Positions 14,252 to 22,093 of a DNA stretch of 22,278 bases are shown piece after piece. Where the stretch lies: positions 1 to 22,278 of the IMG/VR virus record IMGVR_UViG_3300045933_000037; one strand, given 5' to 3'. The stretch comes from a virus. The translations under genes and the position numbers were made by a program. The notes below the pieces were generated by a model. It saw only the letters and a list, made by a program, of their open reading frames with translations. It had not been told where the DNA came from and made no database searches. The stretch's first letter is position 1, and the number at the start of each line of letters is the position of its first letter.

Positions 14252-15947
14252 CCAGGTCGTAGTCCAGAACAAGCTGCGCGAGTGGGCCTCAAACTCTAGC
14301 GCCTACTGCTACGCCCCCGAGTTCGTGAAGTTCGGCGCCACGCTGCCGCCGCGCTACGGCGATCAGTGGACCGAAGAGCTTGGGGTTATCCGCAACGAGA
14401 TCGCGGAGTTATTCTCCCACTCCGGGCTCGACATGACCTTCGGCCTCGCCGTGGACTGGGCGCACATCTATCCGTGCATGTTCGTCAAGGTGATCACGTC
14501 CGGTGGCGAGGTCTGCCCGGAACTCATCGAAGACCCCGCCGACGTGGGGGTGTGGGAAGAGAACCGGCCGTTTGAGAAGCAAGAAGCCCTCGTGCACACC
14601 TTCTCGATGAACCTGCACGCGGTGATTCGGCTCTTCTCGGGGGCAATACCGGACGCCGGCGACCGCGATCGCCTGATCCGACTGGCGCGAGAGCATGCGA
14701 CCCGCGGGCCGTCCGGTGGCGCTCTCGCCCCGGCTATCCCGCGCCTCATCCTGGCCGCGGCCTCCCCCAACATGATCGGCGCCGTCCAGAATATGCCGAT
14801 TCTGAACCTCGCCGAGCCCGAGGTCATGGCCGATGTGGTACCGATGTGCGAGCTCTGGATCAAGGACGACCTCGCCTACCCCGCGTGCGCCCAGTGCGAC
14901 CACGGCGAAGGCGATGAGGTCCACCACGGGGCGACCAAGGATCACGAATTCCAGAAGTCGGGGAAGCATACCTGGGAGTGGCGCAAGGTGCTCGGGATGG
15001 GTCGCTGGGGCGAGGAGATTCTGTGGGGCTCCCTGAATCCCCTGCTGAGGCAGCGCCAGCCGATCCGCCAACTCTGCCTCGAGCCGGTCACCAATTACGC
15101 GTATGGCTTGTCGCCGATGGACCCACTGGTGAACCTGCAACTCTGGAGCGAGGATCTACTCCGGAAGCATGACAACCTGCTCGACCTCCAACTTGACCCT
15201 CCCATCGCCATCATCGGGCTGTCCAACGTGGACAACGAGCGGGCGAAGTTGCTGCGGATGCCAGGCGGGACCTTCACGATGTCCAATATCCCCAACGCCG
15301 ACATCCGCCGTTTCTCCCCGGAGACGCCACCGGATACGGCGGGCATGCACCAACTGATTGACCAGAAGTTTGACCGGCAAGGCGGGCTGCCGCTCGGTGC
15401 CAGTGGGACGCCAGGAGAGGCGAATATGCGCTCGGCCGGTCAGATGACCGCCGGTGCCGCCCTATCCTCACCCCGCACCAATCGGCGGGCGATGCGGGTG
15501 GAGGATTCCCTCGAGGAGATTTCGACCGACACGCTACGCCTGCGGCGGCGGACCAGCAAAGACCCCCTGCGCGTGCCACTGAACGAACCCGATCCGACGA
15601 CCGGGAAGCCCTATCGGTCCTTCCTGCTGTCGCAGGTCCCGGGTGAGGTTAGGGTACGGGTCTCGGCCCACTCAGCCTCCCCACTATTCCGCAACGAGAT
15701 GCGTGAGTTGGCGGTGATCCTGAAGCGTGAGGGCGCGATCGGGCTGGAGAGTTTCATTGAGTTGATCGCCCCGCCGATGGAAGACATCCTGCGCCCGAAG
15801 GCGCGGCAGATCGAGAAATCGGGCGGGGAGATCAAGAAGCAGGCGCTCGCGTCGAGGCAGCAGGAGGCGCAGGCGAAACTGATGCAGGCGCAGGTGAAGG
15901 TCGCTCAGGCCGCGACGCCGCGGGCGAGCGGCAGTCCTACTTCGTAG
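14115..15947 (+). CDS. Portal-like protein (610 aa)
   Basis: Located immediately after the packaging module and of the size expected for a phage portal. An N-terminal helical segment (NTIRECLQSQDRRRAYYRRL) is followed by an alpha/beta core (VDWAHIYPCMFVKVITSGG) and a late region with NVDNERAKLLRMPGGTFTMS and ADIRRFSPETPPDTAGM, then SSPRTNRRAMRVEDSLEEIS, a pattern typical of portal stems and wings. The C-terminus is a charged Gln/Ala helix (QQEAQAKLMQAQVKVAQA). The portal would form the dodecameric ring through which terminase pumps DNA. ATG at 14115 is my choice; the frame is open upstream to 13959 but with shadow composition. The end overlaps the convergent methyltransferase gene by 11 bases. 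Confidence 0.75.
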   Translation: MILPGDQDDRNSIYRNTIRECLQSQDRRRAYYRRLRQLALHGSDGSQVVVQNKLREWASNSSAYCYAPEFVKFGATLPPRYGDQWTEELGVIRNEIAELFSHSGLDMTFGLAVDWAHIYPCMFVKVITSGGEVCPELIEDPADVGVWEENRPFEKQEALVHTFSMNLHAVIRLFSGAIPDAGDRDRLIRLAREHATRGPSGGALAPAIPRLILAAASPNMIGAVQNMPILNLAEPEVMADVVPMCELWIKDDLAYPACAQCDHGEGDEVHHGATKDHEFQKSGKHTWEWRKVLGMGRWGEEILWGSLNPLLRQRQPIRQLCLEPVTNYAYGLSPMDPLVNLQLWSEDLLRKHDNLLDLQLDPPIAIIGLSNVDNERAKLLRMPGGTFTMSNIPNADIRRFSPETPPDTAGMHQLIDQKFDRQGGLPLGASGTPGEANMRSAGQMTAGAALSSPRTNRRAMRVEDSLEEISTDTLRLRRRTSKDPLRVPLNEPDPTTGKPYRSFLLSQVPGEVRVRVSAHSASPLFRNEMRELAVILKREGAIGLESFIELIAPPMEDILRPKARQIEKSGGEIKKQALASRQQEAQAKLMQAQVKVAQAATPRASGSPTS

Positions 15948-16515
15948 CCAGAAACGCCGCCCGATTCCGCCCGAGCCACCAGCCGTGGCAGCTGGACCGC
16001 GTGATGTTCGTGAATCCCGCCATGTGGAGCCACGATTCAATGGCCCGGCGTGAGGGGAGATGGGTCACGTTGAGGCTCAGGTGATAGCGGCGCTTTACCT
16101 CCTCAGACGGCGGGTGCAGAATCTCCACGACGTTAGCCCGCCGCAACCACCACTTCCGGATGGTGGCACTTTCTAGGACAAGTGTGCCACCTGGCACCAG
16201 CCAGTCATAGAAGTGCCGGATCAGCCGGTACTGCTCCTTGACGTGGTAGAGGACGCCAGTACACCAGATGAGGTCGAGGGGCTTCGGGGCCGGGATGGTG
16301 AGCACGTCCAGCGCTACATGCTCGATGACCGTCCCGCCCGAGATGATGTTGACCCGATCGCGCCCTGGTAGGTCCACGAGAGTCAATAGCTTCGGCTTGA
16401 GCGTAAGCAGGCGCCGCGTGTCGAGCCCATCCTTGGGGCCGACCTCCAGTACGCGGGCCACCCTCGCGGACGAGTAGGTGCGGTAGTCTCCGAACAGTCG
16501 CGCCCGGTACTCCAC
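15937..16515 (-). CDS. Class I SAM-dependent methyltransferase (192 aa)
   Basis: The SAM-binding motif I is VLEVGPKDG (22-30), followed by LVDLPGRDRV (motif II region), DLIWCTGVLYHVKEQYRLI (81-99) and LVPGGTLVLES (106-116), as in small-molecule, sugar or tRNA-wobble-type methyltransferases. The substrate is unknown. The start is GTG at 16515, without a clear ribosome binding site. It opposes the portal gene and ends inside it by 11 bases. An inverted repeat separates it from the next leftward gene. Confidence 0.8.
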   Translation of the reverse strand: MEYRARLFGDYRTYSSARVARVLEVGPKDGLDTRRLLTLKPKLLTLVDLPGRDRVNIISGGTVIEHVALDVLTIPAPKPLDLIWCTGVLYHVKEQYRLIRHFYDWLVPGGTLVLESATIRKWWLRRANVVEILHPPSEEVKRRYHLSLNVTHLPSRRAIESWLHMAGFTNITRSSCHGWWLGRNRAAFLATK

Positions 16516-16527
16516 TAGGCGCTCAAA

Positions 16528-16591
16528 TCGGCTACGGGCTCGCCGGGCATCACGAGTTTAACGGCTTATGGTGAGCCGCTCCCGTAGCCGA
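16528..16591. other. Large inverted repeat between leftward genes
   Basis: TCGGCTACGGG (16528-16538) pairs perfectly with CCCGTAGCCGA (16581-16591), and CTCGCC (16539-16544) pairs with GGTGAG (16570-16575), including a G-U pair on the plus strand, with a short bulge between the stems. The 25-base loop holds no gene. It sits between the 98-aa gene and the methyltransferase and could be a two-way terminator without a U-tract, or a boundary of the inserted block. Confidence 0.7.
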
Positions 16592-16593
16592 CA

Positions 16594-16890
16594 TTACGCG
16601 GGCTTCACCCCGTACTGGTGCCCATCCTTGTGCCCGGCCGGGCGCAGGCAGACCGGCGAATCCTCATCGCCTTTGCGCTGAGGTTTGCCGCAGATCGCGC
16701 CAGACCCAAGCGCGGCCTTCGCGGTCACCGGCTCCGGGCGCAACTCGCGCAGGACCGCCAGCGCCACGTTCTGCGAGGCCAGCCGGGTGCTCATCGCCTT
16801 GCCGGTCCCGACCTCTTCGGCGAGGTCGGCTAGCAGGCGCTCCAAGCGTTCGATGCGCTCCAAGTCGTTGAGTCCGTGGTCCTTCTTCAT
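16594..16890 (-). CDS. Coiled-coil protein with Cys/His tail (98 aa)
   Basis: ATG at 16890 follows AAGGAG with good spacing and overlaps the preceding stop as ATGA. Residues 5-35 form a helix with heptad-like leucines (LERIERLERLLADLAEEVG). The C-terminal third has ICGKP and VCLRPAGHKDGHQYG, a C...C-x5-GH-x2-GH pattern probably binding zinc and similar to the end of the 58-aa protein at 13749-13925. The function is unknown. A longer frame to 16995 reads through the preceding small gene. Confidence 0.65.
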   Translation of the reverse strand: MKKDHGLNDLERIERLERLLADLAEEVGTGKAMSTRLASQNVALAVLRELRPEPVTAKAALGSGAICGKPQRKGDEDSPVCLRPAGHKDGHQYGVKPA

Positions 16891-17021
16891 TTCGTCTCCT
16901 TCAAGAATGGGGCGCTTCGCGCCCGGAGTGAACTCGCCCAGCGGGTGACCGCATTGTGCAACAGCAGGCACGCCCGCAATTCCACGTCCAGCCACGTCAT
17001 GCGCAGGATGCGGAGGATCAT
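16887..17021 (-). CDS. Micro-protein (44 aa)
   Basis: ATG at 17021 overlaps the stop of the Fis-like gene (ATGA) and follows GGGGGGC; its own stop overlaps the next ATG. The peptide is helical and basic (MILRILRMTWLDVELRACLL, ending FLKETK). It might be membrane-associated or bind DNA; no family is evident. Coupling on both sides is the main support. Confidence 0.5.
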   Translation of the reverse strand: MILRILRMTWLDVELRACLLLHNAVTRWASSLRARSAPFLKETK

Positions 17022-17194
17022 TTGCCCCCCGCTGTGGGGGTCATCAAATGAAACTGTTTGACGAGCCGCTGTAGATAGTTGCGGTCGATTTTGAGCGCCC
17101 AGGCGGTATGCGTTTTGTTCCAGCCGTGACGTTCTAGGGCCTTGGCAAGAATGCGTTTCCGCGCATCGTTTACCTGGTCTGTGTAGGTCTTCAC
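17018..17194 (-). CDS. Fis-type helix-turn-helix protein (58 aa)
   Basis: Found by translating the gap: GTG at 17194 overlaps the HNH stop as GTGA, and TGA at 17018 overlaps the next ATG. The sequence RKRILAKALERHGWNKTHTA, followed by WALKIDRNYLQRLVKQF, is the HTH_8/Fis pattern (helix, 'GWNxTxxA', recognition helix 'DRNYLxRLxK'). Fis-type proteins of this size bind DNA as dimers. It is too short for common ORF cut-offs. It may regulate the block's own promoter or phage genes. Confidence 0.75.
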   Translation of the reverse strand: MKTYTDQVNDARKRILAKALERHGWNKTHTAWALKIDRNYLQRLVKQFHLMTPTAGGK

Positions 17195-17595
17195 GCCACC
17201 ACTCGACGACGCAGATAGGATTCTCGGCTACAGATGCGGCAGACATAAGCCACGCGCCACGTCTCCTTGGTGCGGGTCTTGCGGTGGCCTTTCGGGCAAT
17301 GGTAGCGCGGCCTATTGGCCCACGGCATGTGGCCGCGCTGGGCGTTTTTACGATTGGTCGTGATCCTAATATGTGAAGGATTGACGCATTGCTTATTGCA
17401 GCACAGGTGGTCGCATACTCGTCCCCGACGAATCCTGCCCCGATGGAGTTCATAGACAAGACGATGGGCTAGGCGTGTGCGCCCCGGAATGTTAATACAA
17501 CCATAGCCCGATTTATGTAGCGATCCGAGCCAAAGCCAACATCCCGACATAGGCTCGGGCTCGATTAGGCGATGTATTTTGTCCGGGACAATCAT
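17191..17595 (-). CDS. HNH homing-type endonuclease (134 aa)
   Basis: The N-terminus DKIHRLIEPEPMSGCWLWLG and GYGCINIPGRTRLAHRLVY, then CDHLCCNKQCVNPSHIRITT and NRKNAQRG, match the HNH_3 nuclease pattern, with catalytic His63, Asn72 and His75. A C-terminal zinc pair (YHCPKGH...CRICSRE) completes it. Such free-standing nucleases cut DNA and often spread by homing. ATG at 17595 is supported by a promoter immediately upstream; the frame could extend to ATG 17688, adding a CGDCG segment, but that would place the promoter inside the gene. It is the first gene of the leftward block. Confidence 0.82.
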   Translation of the reverse strand: MIVPDKIHRLIEPEPMSGCWLWLGSLHKSGYGCINIPGRTRLAHRLVYELHRGRIRRGRVCDHLCCNKQCVNPSHIRITTNRKNAQRGHMPWANRPRYHCPKGHRKTRTKETWRVAYVCRICSRESYLRRRVVA

Positions 17596-17604
17596 CCCGC
17601 CAAA

Positions 17605-17633
17605 AATATACGACAAATTCTCCCAAGTGACAA
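17605..17633 (-). promoter_or_regulatory. Promoter of the inserted leftward block
   Basis: Read leftward: TTGTCA (17633-17628), 17-base spacer, TATATT (17610-17605). The AT-rich -10 is striking in this GC-rich region. The predicted start falls near 17598, only a few bases before ATG 17595, so the HNH message may be nearly leaderless. The stretch 17634-17771, up to the next rightward gene, holds nothing else I can support. Confidence 0.65.
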
Positions 17634-17771
17634 GTTGGCCGCAATCCCCACATTCTATCCGGCAGTGGCGACGCGAGGAGTGCGTCATGCGCGCGCAGCG
17701 CGAAGAAATCTGGTGAATGCGAGAGCAAATCGCCGGAACAGCGGGCGCACGTCCCGCACCAAGGGCCGGTA

Positions 17772-18197
17772 ATGCCAGGAATGCCTGACGCCGATATCGC
17801 CGCTCCGCCGATGCCGGTCCCGGCCCCCGCGCCGGTCCCGGACGGCTCCACAGGCCCAGCGACCACCATCCCCGGCGCGGCAGGCATGGAAGCCCAGGCC
17901 CCGTTGTGGGTGGATTCGGCACTCAACTTCCTCCGGAAGGCCGCGCGCGTTGAGGATGCCAAGAGCGATCGGGCCAAGGCGCTCCGTAAGGCGATGGAAG
18001 AGCTCGCCAAGGTCTACGGCGTCCCGTCGCCAGACCTCACGAAAGCCAGCCTGAAGATGGCTGAAGAGACGATGCCCGCCGTGGGGCCAACCAATCCCGC
18101 GGCGTTCGCCGACATGATGCGCCAAGTAGGCGCCAATCGCGCAGGGCAACCCGCCCCAGCGCTCGCACCACAGACGCCCGCGACGGCGGGCGCATAG
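17772..18197 (+). CDS. Pro/Ala-rich hypothetical virion-type protein (141 aa)
   Basis: The N-terminal 35 residues are Pro/Ala-rich (APPMPVPAPAPVPDGS), then a helical core (WVDSALNFLRKAARVEDAKS, DRAKALRKAMEELAKVYG) and a Pro-rich tail. Its position between portal and scaffold-like genes suggests a head-assembly or portal-associated protein. ATG at 17772 is followed by a second ATG three codons later. No family recognised. Confidence 0.62.
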   Translation: MPGMPDADIAAPPMPVPAPAPVPDGSTGPATTIPGAAGMEAQAPLWVDSALNFLRKAARVEDAKSDRAKALRKAMEELAKVYGVPSPDLTKASLKMAEETMPAVGPTNPAAFADMMRQVGANRAGQPAPALAPQTPATAGA

Positions 18198-18207
18198 GAG
18201 AAGAGAC

Positions 18208-18465
18208 ATGGCAGAGCAGCCTGGCGTGATGGGCCCCGGTTCGTATCCGATTCGCGATCCCCGCGACAAGTCGATGGAATCCGGCCGGATGCTGAACCCG
18301 CCCCGCTTCATGGGTCGCGGTGGACTCAGCGGCCCGAGCAAGTGGGAAGGCAATCGGTCGCCCGGCGAGCAGTCCGGTGACGGTAACGTCATCAAGCTCG
18401 AAGGCGGCGGGCCGACCGGCGTCAAGGGCGCCAAGAAGACCAGCCAGTCGCAGATGGGGGCCTAA
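18208..18465 (+). CDS. Gly-rich small hypothetical protein (85 aa)
   Basis: ATG at 18208 follows AGGAGAAGAGAC, a good ribosome binding site. The sequence is polar, Gly/Pro/Ser-rich and probably disordered (GPGSYPIRDPRDKS, KLEGGGPTGVKGAKKTSQSQ). It ends at TAA 18465, directly before the GTG of the scaffold-like gene. It is possibly a minor head component; nothing specific can be assigned. Confidence 0.6.
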   Translation: MAEQPGVMGPGSYPIRDPRDKSMESGRMLNPPRFMGRGGLSGPSKWEGNRSPGEQSGDGNVIKLEGGGPTGVKGAKKTSQSQMGA

Positions 18466-19074
18466 GTGCCGGACCAGGAAATCGACCCACGGATCACCCT
18501 CATCGAGAAGGCTTGGGCCACCAAAGAGGCCCGGCCCCATCTCGAGCGGTCTCTCAAAATCGCCTTCCCGAATGCCGACATTCCGGGGCTTGCCCTGCGA
18601 GAGGCTACCGAGGCGACCGAGGCGAAGCTGGCCGAGCGCGAGGCATCAATCGACGCCAAGCTTGCGAAGTTCGAGGCCGATCGCGACCACGAGCGGGCGA
18701 TCAACGACCTCGCCAAGCAGGGGTACAAGGCGGACGACATCAAGGCCATCGAAGACATCATGGCGAAGGAAGGCATTGGCCTGCATTCCAACGCGGCCAT
18801 CGTCTACGACACCCGCCGCCAGGTGGCCGCCCCGCGCACCCCGTCCGTGGAGCCCCGAGGCAGCATGAGCCCGAAGGCGTACGGGCGTGGCGCTCATGCC
18901 GCCTACTTCAACGGGATCATGGAGGGGGAGTTTCATCACCCCGGCGAGGACTGGGCGCGGGACAAGGTCGACATGATTCTGGAGGATTTCAAGCACAACC
19001 GGGCCGAGGCGGAGGTCAAGTGGGCCGACCCGTCCTATTGGCCAGCATCACCCAATTTTCCGGTGAAGGCGTAA
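18466..19074 (+). CDS. Scaffold-like protein (202 aa)
   Basis: Begins at GTG 18466 immediately after the upstream stop. The central part is strongly helical and charged (ATEATEAKLAEREASIDAKL, KFEADRDHERAINDLAKQG), typical of phage head scaffolding proteins, and it lies upstream of the major capsid gene, as scaffolds usually do. The C-terminal half (YFNGIMEGEFHHPGEDWARD) is less typical. It would guide capsid assembly and then be lost. Assignment is from position and composition, not from a family motif. Confidence 0.55.
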   Translation: MPDQEIDPRITLIEKAWATKEARPHLERSLKIAFPNADIPGLALREATEATEAKLAEREASIDAKLAKFEADRDHERAINDLAKQGYKADDIKAIEDIMAKEGIGLHSNAAIVYDTRRQVAAPRTPSVEPRGSMSPKAYGRGAHAAYFNGIMEGEFHHPGEDWARDKVDMILEDFKHNRAEAEVKWADPSYWPASPNFPVKA

Positions 19075-19084
19075 GGAGACTGGA

Positions 19085-19813
19085 ATGAAAACCCGCTGGA
19101 TTGCGATTGCGATTCTCGTAGCCCTGGCCGTCAGCTTCGCGCCGCTGTCCAGCCGGGCGCAGTCGACGATTCCCATGATTTCGCATGGGATCATCAACGC
19201 GACGGTGGCCTCAGTCAACGCGGCCAACACGACCGCCGAAATCCTGCTGTATGAGTTCACGGTCCCGGCCTCGTTCCTGGCGTCGTGGACCACGAGCAAC
19301 CGGGCCTTCGGCTCGGCGCCCATGCATCTACGCCTGAACGGCGGCATCAAGACGCTAGGGACCGTGGGCGGCATCACGGGTAACTCGCTTGCCGTGAGCA
19401 TCGGCGGTTCGACCGCGACGATGATGGTCGTCAACGGCAACGCGCTTCCGCCTGATCTTGGCGCGGGTACGGCGTGCGCCGGCGCGGCGCAAGGGGCGGC
19501 GGCCTGTCAAGCTCCGGTGGCGCTCGACGTGATGTTCTCGCCGATCGCAACCGTGATGTCCCAGAACTGCACGGACCTCCGCGTGTGTAACCCGTCCGTG
19601 TATATGTCGGGCCGGTTCGTCGTGGCCTCGACCAACCAGGGTCAGGCGAACTATCAGTTCACGACCGAGACGACTTACAACGTGGCCTCGCTGTCCGCGC
19701 TCAACCTCAACAGCGCCTCGAGCTACACGATCAAGGTGCTCTGGCGTTGGGGCTCGGCGGCGTCGGGCAACTCGCTGAACATCTATAACGGCGTGCTCAA
19801 GCTCGGGTTCTAA
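19085..19813 (+). CDS. Exported beta-rich protein in the structural module (242 aa)
   Basis: A clear Sec signal peptide opens the protein: KTR, hydrophobic core IAIAILVALAVSFA, and a cleavage site after SSRA (about residue 25). The mature part is Gly/Ser/Thr/Asn-rich with many strands (GTVGGITGNSLAVSIGG; TMMVVNGN; SSYTIKVLWRW, ending GVLKLGF), resembling phage fibre or decoration beta-sandwich proteins. Two cysteine pairs (CAGAAQGAAAC; CTDLRVC) could form disulfides outside the cytoplasm. ATG at 19085 follows AAGGAGACTGGA. Export is odd for a virion protein. Confidence 0.72.
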   Translation: MKTRWIAIAILVALAVSFAPLSSRAQSTIPMISHGIINATVASVNAANTTAEILLYEFTVPASFLASWTTSNRAFGSAPMHLRLNGGIKTLGTVGGITGNSLAVSIGGSTATMMVVNGNALPPDLGAGTACAGAAQGAAACQAPVALDVMFSPIATVMSQNCTDLRVCNPSVYMSGRFVVASTNQGQANYQFTTETTYNVASLSALNLNSASSYTIKVLWRWGSAASGNSLNIYNGVLKLGF

Positions 19814-21033
19814 TGACCGAACTCAAGCGGCTCTGGTGGATCCCGGTGGCGGGGGCGGTTGTTGCGCCCCTCGTCACCTGGTTTCCCATGCTGGCCTATC
19901 GCTTCCCGTGGATCGGCCTGCCGCAGTATCAAGCGGCCCAGGGCATCGACTTCTGGTCATCGCAGACCTTCTTCCTCGCCGCGATGACCACCATAGCGTT
20001 TCTGATCTTTCGACAGGACCGATATCTCGGGCTCGCGGTCGGACTCGCGGGCCTCGGTATCTTCTGGCGCGGGGCGCACCTAGACCCAACGCATTCGATC
20101 ATGTTCGGCCTCGGGGCGCTCCTCGTCGCAGTCATGCGCTACACGCCGATGCGCTATCACATGCGGATCGCGTCAGTGCTCGCGGGCCTCGGCGTGTTTG
20201 AGCTCCTGTACGTCTCTCAGCAACTCTTTCTCGGCTACGACATCCTCTGGGGTCCGCTGATGGGCGGCCAGTTGGTGATGCCGTGCGGGAGCGCCGAGTA
20301 TCAGGCCGCGCTCCTGAAGAATCCCCAACTGACGTGCGGGCCAATCCAGGCACTCGGGACCATCGGGACGGTTGACGCCGCGTCGGCCTACATCGCCATT
20401 CTGGCCCCGCTGATGCCGTGGTGGACGCTGCCCGCGGTGCTCCTCGTGGTCTGGAAGTCGCACGCGGTGTCGGCCACGCTCGCGCTCGCGGCGGGCCTCG
20501 GCGTGAAGTACCGGCATAACAAGTGGGTCGTGATCCCGCTCCTGAGCATCGTGGCGTGGATGGCCTACGCCTCGGCCTTTGCGAAGAGCATCAACCCGCT
20601 AGCGGCGCACCTGACCGGGCGCGGCGCTATCTGGGGCTTTGCGGCGAGCGATTGGGTCCGGACTGATCCCCTGGTCGGCTATGGCCTCGGGGGTTGGGCC
20701 AACAGAATCCCGGCGCTCCAGATCCAGCACCAATTCGCGCCGACGAAGGAGCTCTGGCGCGAGGCCCACAACGAATACCTTCAGTGGATCGTGGAGGCGG
20801 GCGTCATCGGCCTGATCCTTCTTGCCATGTGGCTCTGGACTCATCGCGCGATGTTCGCGCATCCGGTCTGGGGCGGCTCGCTGGCGGCGTTGGGCGTGAA
20901 TGCCCTGACCTTCTTCCCCATGCACGTTGTGCAGATTTCGCTGGTCGGATTGATCCTTGTCGGGTTGGCGACAGCCCAAACCCGTACTGTTGCTGACCTA
21001 ACATCGCCCCACGAATGGGGCCAGGAGAACTAA
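19813..21033 (+). CDS. O-antigen ligase/polymerase-like membrane protein (Wzy_C type)
   Basis: 406 aa with roughly ten hydrophobic segments. The hallmark periplasmic loop is present: LTGRGAIWGFAASDW (267-281), DPLVGYGLGGW (285-295) and REAHNEYLQWIVEAGVIG (316-333), as in WaaL ligases and Wzy polymerases. An upstream cytoplasmic KSHAVSATLALAAG (215-228) matches the conserved pre-loop motif. These enzymes transfer or polymerise O-antigen on undecaprenyl carriers at the outer face of the inner membrane. ATG at 19813 shares a base with the upstream TAA (TAATG). The gene sits between scaffold-like and capsid genes. Ligase and polymerase cannot be told apart. Confidence 0.85.
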   Translation: MTELKRLWWIPVAGAVVAPLVTWFPMLAYRFPWIGLPQYQAAQGIDFWSSQTFFLAAMTTIAFLIFRQDRYLGLAVGLAGLGIFWRGAHLDPTHSIMFGLGALLVAVMRYTPMRYHMRIASVLAGLGVFELLYVSQQLFLGYDILWGPLMGGQLVMPCGSAEYQAALLKNPQLTCGPIQALGTIGTVDAASAYIAILAPLMPWWTLPAVLLVVWKSHAVSATLALAAGLGVKYRHNKWVVIPLLSIVAWMAYASAFAKSINPLAAHLTGRGAIWGFAASDWVRTDPLVGYGLGGWANRIPALQIQHQFAPTKELWREAHNEYLQWIVEAGVIGLILLAMWLWTHRAMFAHPVWGGSLAALGVNALTFFPMHVVQISLVGLILVGLATAQTRTVADLTSPHEWGQEN

Positions 21034-21034
21034 C

Positions 21035-22051
21035 ATGCCGCTGATTGGTACTGGTGCGGTCCCGGGTGGTGCGATTGGAACGGAGCTCACGGTCGTCACG
21101 CGACGCGCCTTCGTCCCAAAGATGGTCGTGCAGATCTACAGGGCCACACCCGTCCTGTCGGCCTGCCTCGCGAACGCTCAGACGGCCAGCGGCGGCGTAT
21201 CGTCGGTGACGATCCCGGTCCAGGGCCTGCCGTTCACCACGGCGCAGGCGACCGACTACTCGGGCGCGTTCACTCAGCCGACTGTGCAAAACGGCTCCTT
21301 CGAGGTCGATGTCAACCTCGCGGCGGTCGTGGTGCCGATTCCGTTCCCGGGTCTCGAGGGCCTGATCCAGCTGAACGCCGCCGTCGTGCCGCTGATCGAG
21401 GCGCGCATGAATGACGCGGGCAACCAGATCGCCGACTACCTCTCGACGGCGTTCCTGACCGGCGCGGGTGGCGGCATCAACGTCGACTCGCTTCGGTTGA
21501 TGGCCGGGACCGCGGCAGCGACGGCGGGCCAGGGCACCTACGGCAACATCGACGGCGCCGCGAACGACTGGTGGCGGGCCAACGTCCGCACCGTCTCCGG
21601 CAACCCGACCCGGGCGCTCGTGCTGCGCGACATCGTGAGCGCGACCAAGTTCGCCTCGGGTGAGTCGCCGAACATCGCCGCGGCAGGGCCGGGCACGTGG
21701 GAGTTGCTGTCAGAGGACTTCCTGAGCCTGGAGCAGTACCTCATCACCCCGCAGCAGTCGTTCGACCAGTCGAACCTCGGCGCCCGTGCGGGCTTCACGG
21801 CGCTGATGATCGGCGCGGTCCCGGTGTACATGGACCTCGGCATTCCTGAGGGCGAGATCTGGTACTGGAACACCCGCTACCTCGCCGCGTACATCCACGA
21901 GGCGGCAGCGTTCGCGTTCACCGGATTCGCCTCGACGCTGCCGAACAACCAGCTTGGGTACGTCGGCGCGCTGGTCGTTCTTCTGAACTTCGTCTGCGCC
22001 AAGCGGAAGACGATCACGGTGGCGACCGGCTACAACAGCAACGTGGTCTGA
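21035..22051 (+). CDS. Major capsid protein (338 aa)
   Basis: The N-terminal arm (RRAFVPKMVVQIYRATPVLS, then VTIPVQGLPFTTAQATDYSG), PIPFPGLEGLIQLNAAVVPL, IEARMNDAGNQIADYLS and a late SFDQSNLGARAGFTALMIG match the layout of HK97-fold phage coat proteins of this size. It would form the capsid shell. The ATG at 21035 follows CAGGAG, two bases after the stop of the ligase-like gene, so the two are probably co-translated. The protein is complete, ending at TGA 22051. Coat-family assignment is by pattern and context. Confidence 0.88.
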   Translation: MPLIGTGAVPGGAIGTELTVVTRRAFVPKMVVQIYRATPVLSACLANAQTASGGVSSVTIPVQGLPFTTAQATDYSGAFTQPTVQNGSFEVDVNLAAVVVPIPFPGLEGLIQLNAAVVPLIEARMNDAGNQIADYLSTAFLTGAGGGINVDSLRLMAGTAAATAGQGTYGNIDGAANDWWRANVRTVSGNPTRALVLRDIVSATKFASGESPNIAAAGPGTWELLSEDFLSLEQYLITPQQSFDQSNLGARAGFTALMIGAVPVYMDLGIPEGEIWYWNTRYLAAYIHEAAAFAFTGFASTLPNNQLGYVGALVVLLNFVCAKRKTITVATGYNSNVV

Positions 22052-22093
22052 GAAGTAGGGCGAACGTAGCGACTACCTAGAAAGGAGGCTCGG

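Noticed and set aside
14409-15140. Leftward 243-codon ORF opposite the portal
   Set aside because: Antisense shadow of the portal in a GC-rich region; no motif and no start context.
17572-17772. Rightward 66-codon ORF upstream of 17772
   Set aside because: It overlaps the promoter and start of the HNH gene, is very Arg/Ala-rich and lacks a ribosome binding site.
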